64,000 nt of DNA from Ziziphus jujuba. Taxonomy: Eukaryota; Streptophyta; Magnoliopsida; Rosales; Rhamnaceae. Location: the NCBI RefSeq assembly GCF_031755915.1, contig NC_083389.1:1546001-1610000 (forward strand), written 5' to 3'. This document shows positions 63,956 to 64,000 of the stretch, one piece after another. The first letter of the stretch is position 1; each line of letters opens with the position of its first letter. The notes under the pieces were generated by a model. That model had not been told where the DNA came from and did not search any database. It saw only the letters and a program-made list of their open reading frames with translations. A program made the position numbers and the translations under genes.

Positions 63956-64000
63956 ATTTCGCTAAGTGGGGTTTGCCAATGGGTTTGAGACAATGATTGG
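63956..64000 (-). other. sequence upstream of rpoC2
   Basis: The last 45 bases precede the rpoC2 start, in the position of the rpoC1-rpoC2 spacer; too short to say more. Confidence 0.5.

Noticed and set aside
1..64000. An organelle genome rather than nuclear DNA
   Set aside because: LTR retrotransposons with target duplications inside plastid genes, mixed plastid, mitochondrial and rDNA sources, and broken genes all indicate nuclear DNA.
1..64000. A new defence, metabolic or toxin system
   Set aside because: Every long frame is explained by retrotransposons or organelle relics; no cluster of unknown conserved genes exists.

Overview
The window is nuclear DNA from a flowering plant, probably a eudicot with functional photosynthesis. 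It is almost entirely a graveyard of transposons and organelle DNA: plant Ty3/gypsy and Ty1/copia retrotransposons, plastid fragments (NUPTs), a mitochondrial fragment (NUMT) and a decayed 26S rDNA piece, nested in one another. I see no intact cellular gene. The only long open frames are retrotransposon polyproteins, and every plastid, mitochondrial and rRNA gene is truncated or broken.

Layout. 1-2925: pieces of a gypsy family (here 'G': LTR about 1.1 kb, TGATG...TATCA ends, tRNA-Met primer site), including an LTR head-to-head with a gag fragment. 2926-16197: plastid inverted-repeat segment rps7-ndhB-trnL(CAA)-ycf15-ycf2, split inside ndhB by gypsy element G2 (3588-11695, duplication TTTAG). 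16198-22700: further plastid pieces from other parts of the plastid map (ndhD-psaC, trnG-atpA-atpF, rps2) with a lone G LTR at 20897-22010. 22700-30018: an ITS2/26S rDNA relic split by gypsy element G3 (23436-29765, duplication AAACC). 30019-33867: an unassigned AT-rich stretch with one possible terminal exon, then a decayed copia element (C1). 33868-39503: copia element C2 with an intact 1328-codon polyprotein but a truncated 3' LTR. 39504-41462: leader plus LTR of another G copy. 41463-45506: mitochondrial DNA with the 5' end of cob. 45507-50598: copia element C3, reverse strand, frameshifted. 50599-61663: a second ndhB-trnL-ycf15-ycf2 plastid segment, split inside ycf15 by gypsy element G4 (53497-61087, duplication CTCCA). 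61664-62875: another G LTR with the start of its leader. 62876-64000: inverted plastid ndhB exon 1 joined to the start of rpoC2.

Relationships. The three G elements with target-site duplications all sit inside organelle- or rDNA-derived sequence, and joining the flanks across each duplication restores the interrupted gene. This dates the organelle/rDNA insertions before the retrotransposons. The ndhB copies appear to share derived mutations, including the same stop codon, which suggests one transfer from the plastid followed by duplication in the nucleus. The most unusual single object is G3: near-identical LTRs flank one 1099-codon frame that joins gag and protease to the integrase tail and runs into the LTR, with reverse transcriptase, RNase H and the integrase core deleted. 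I found no convincing new cellular pathway or defence system.
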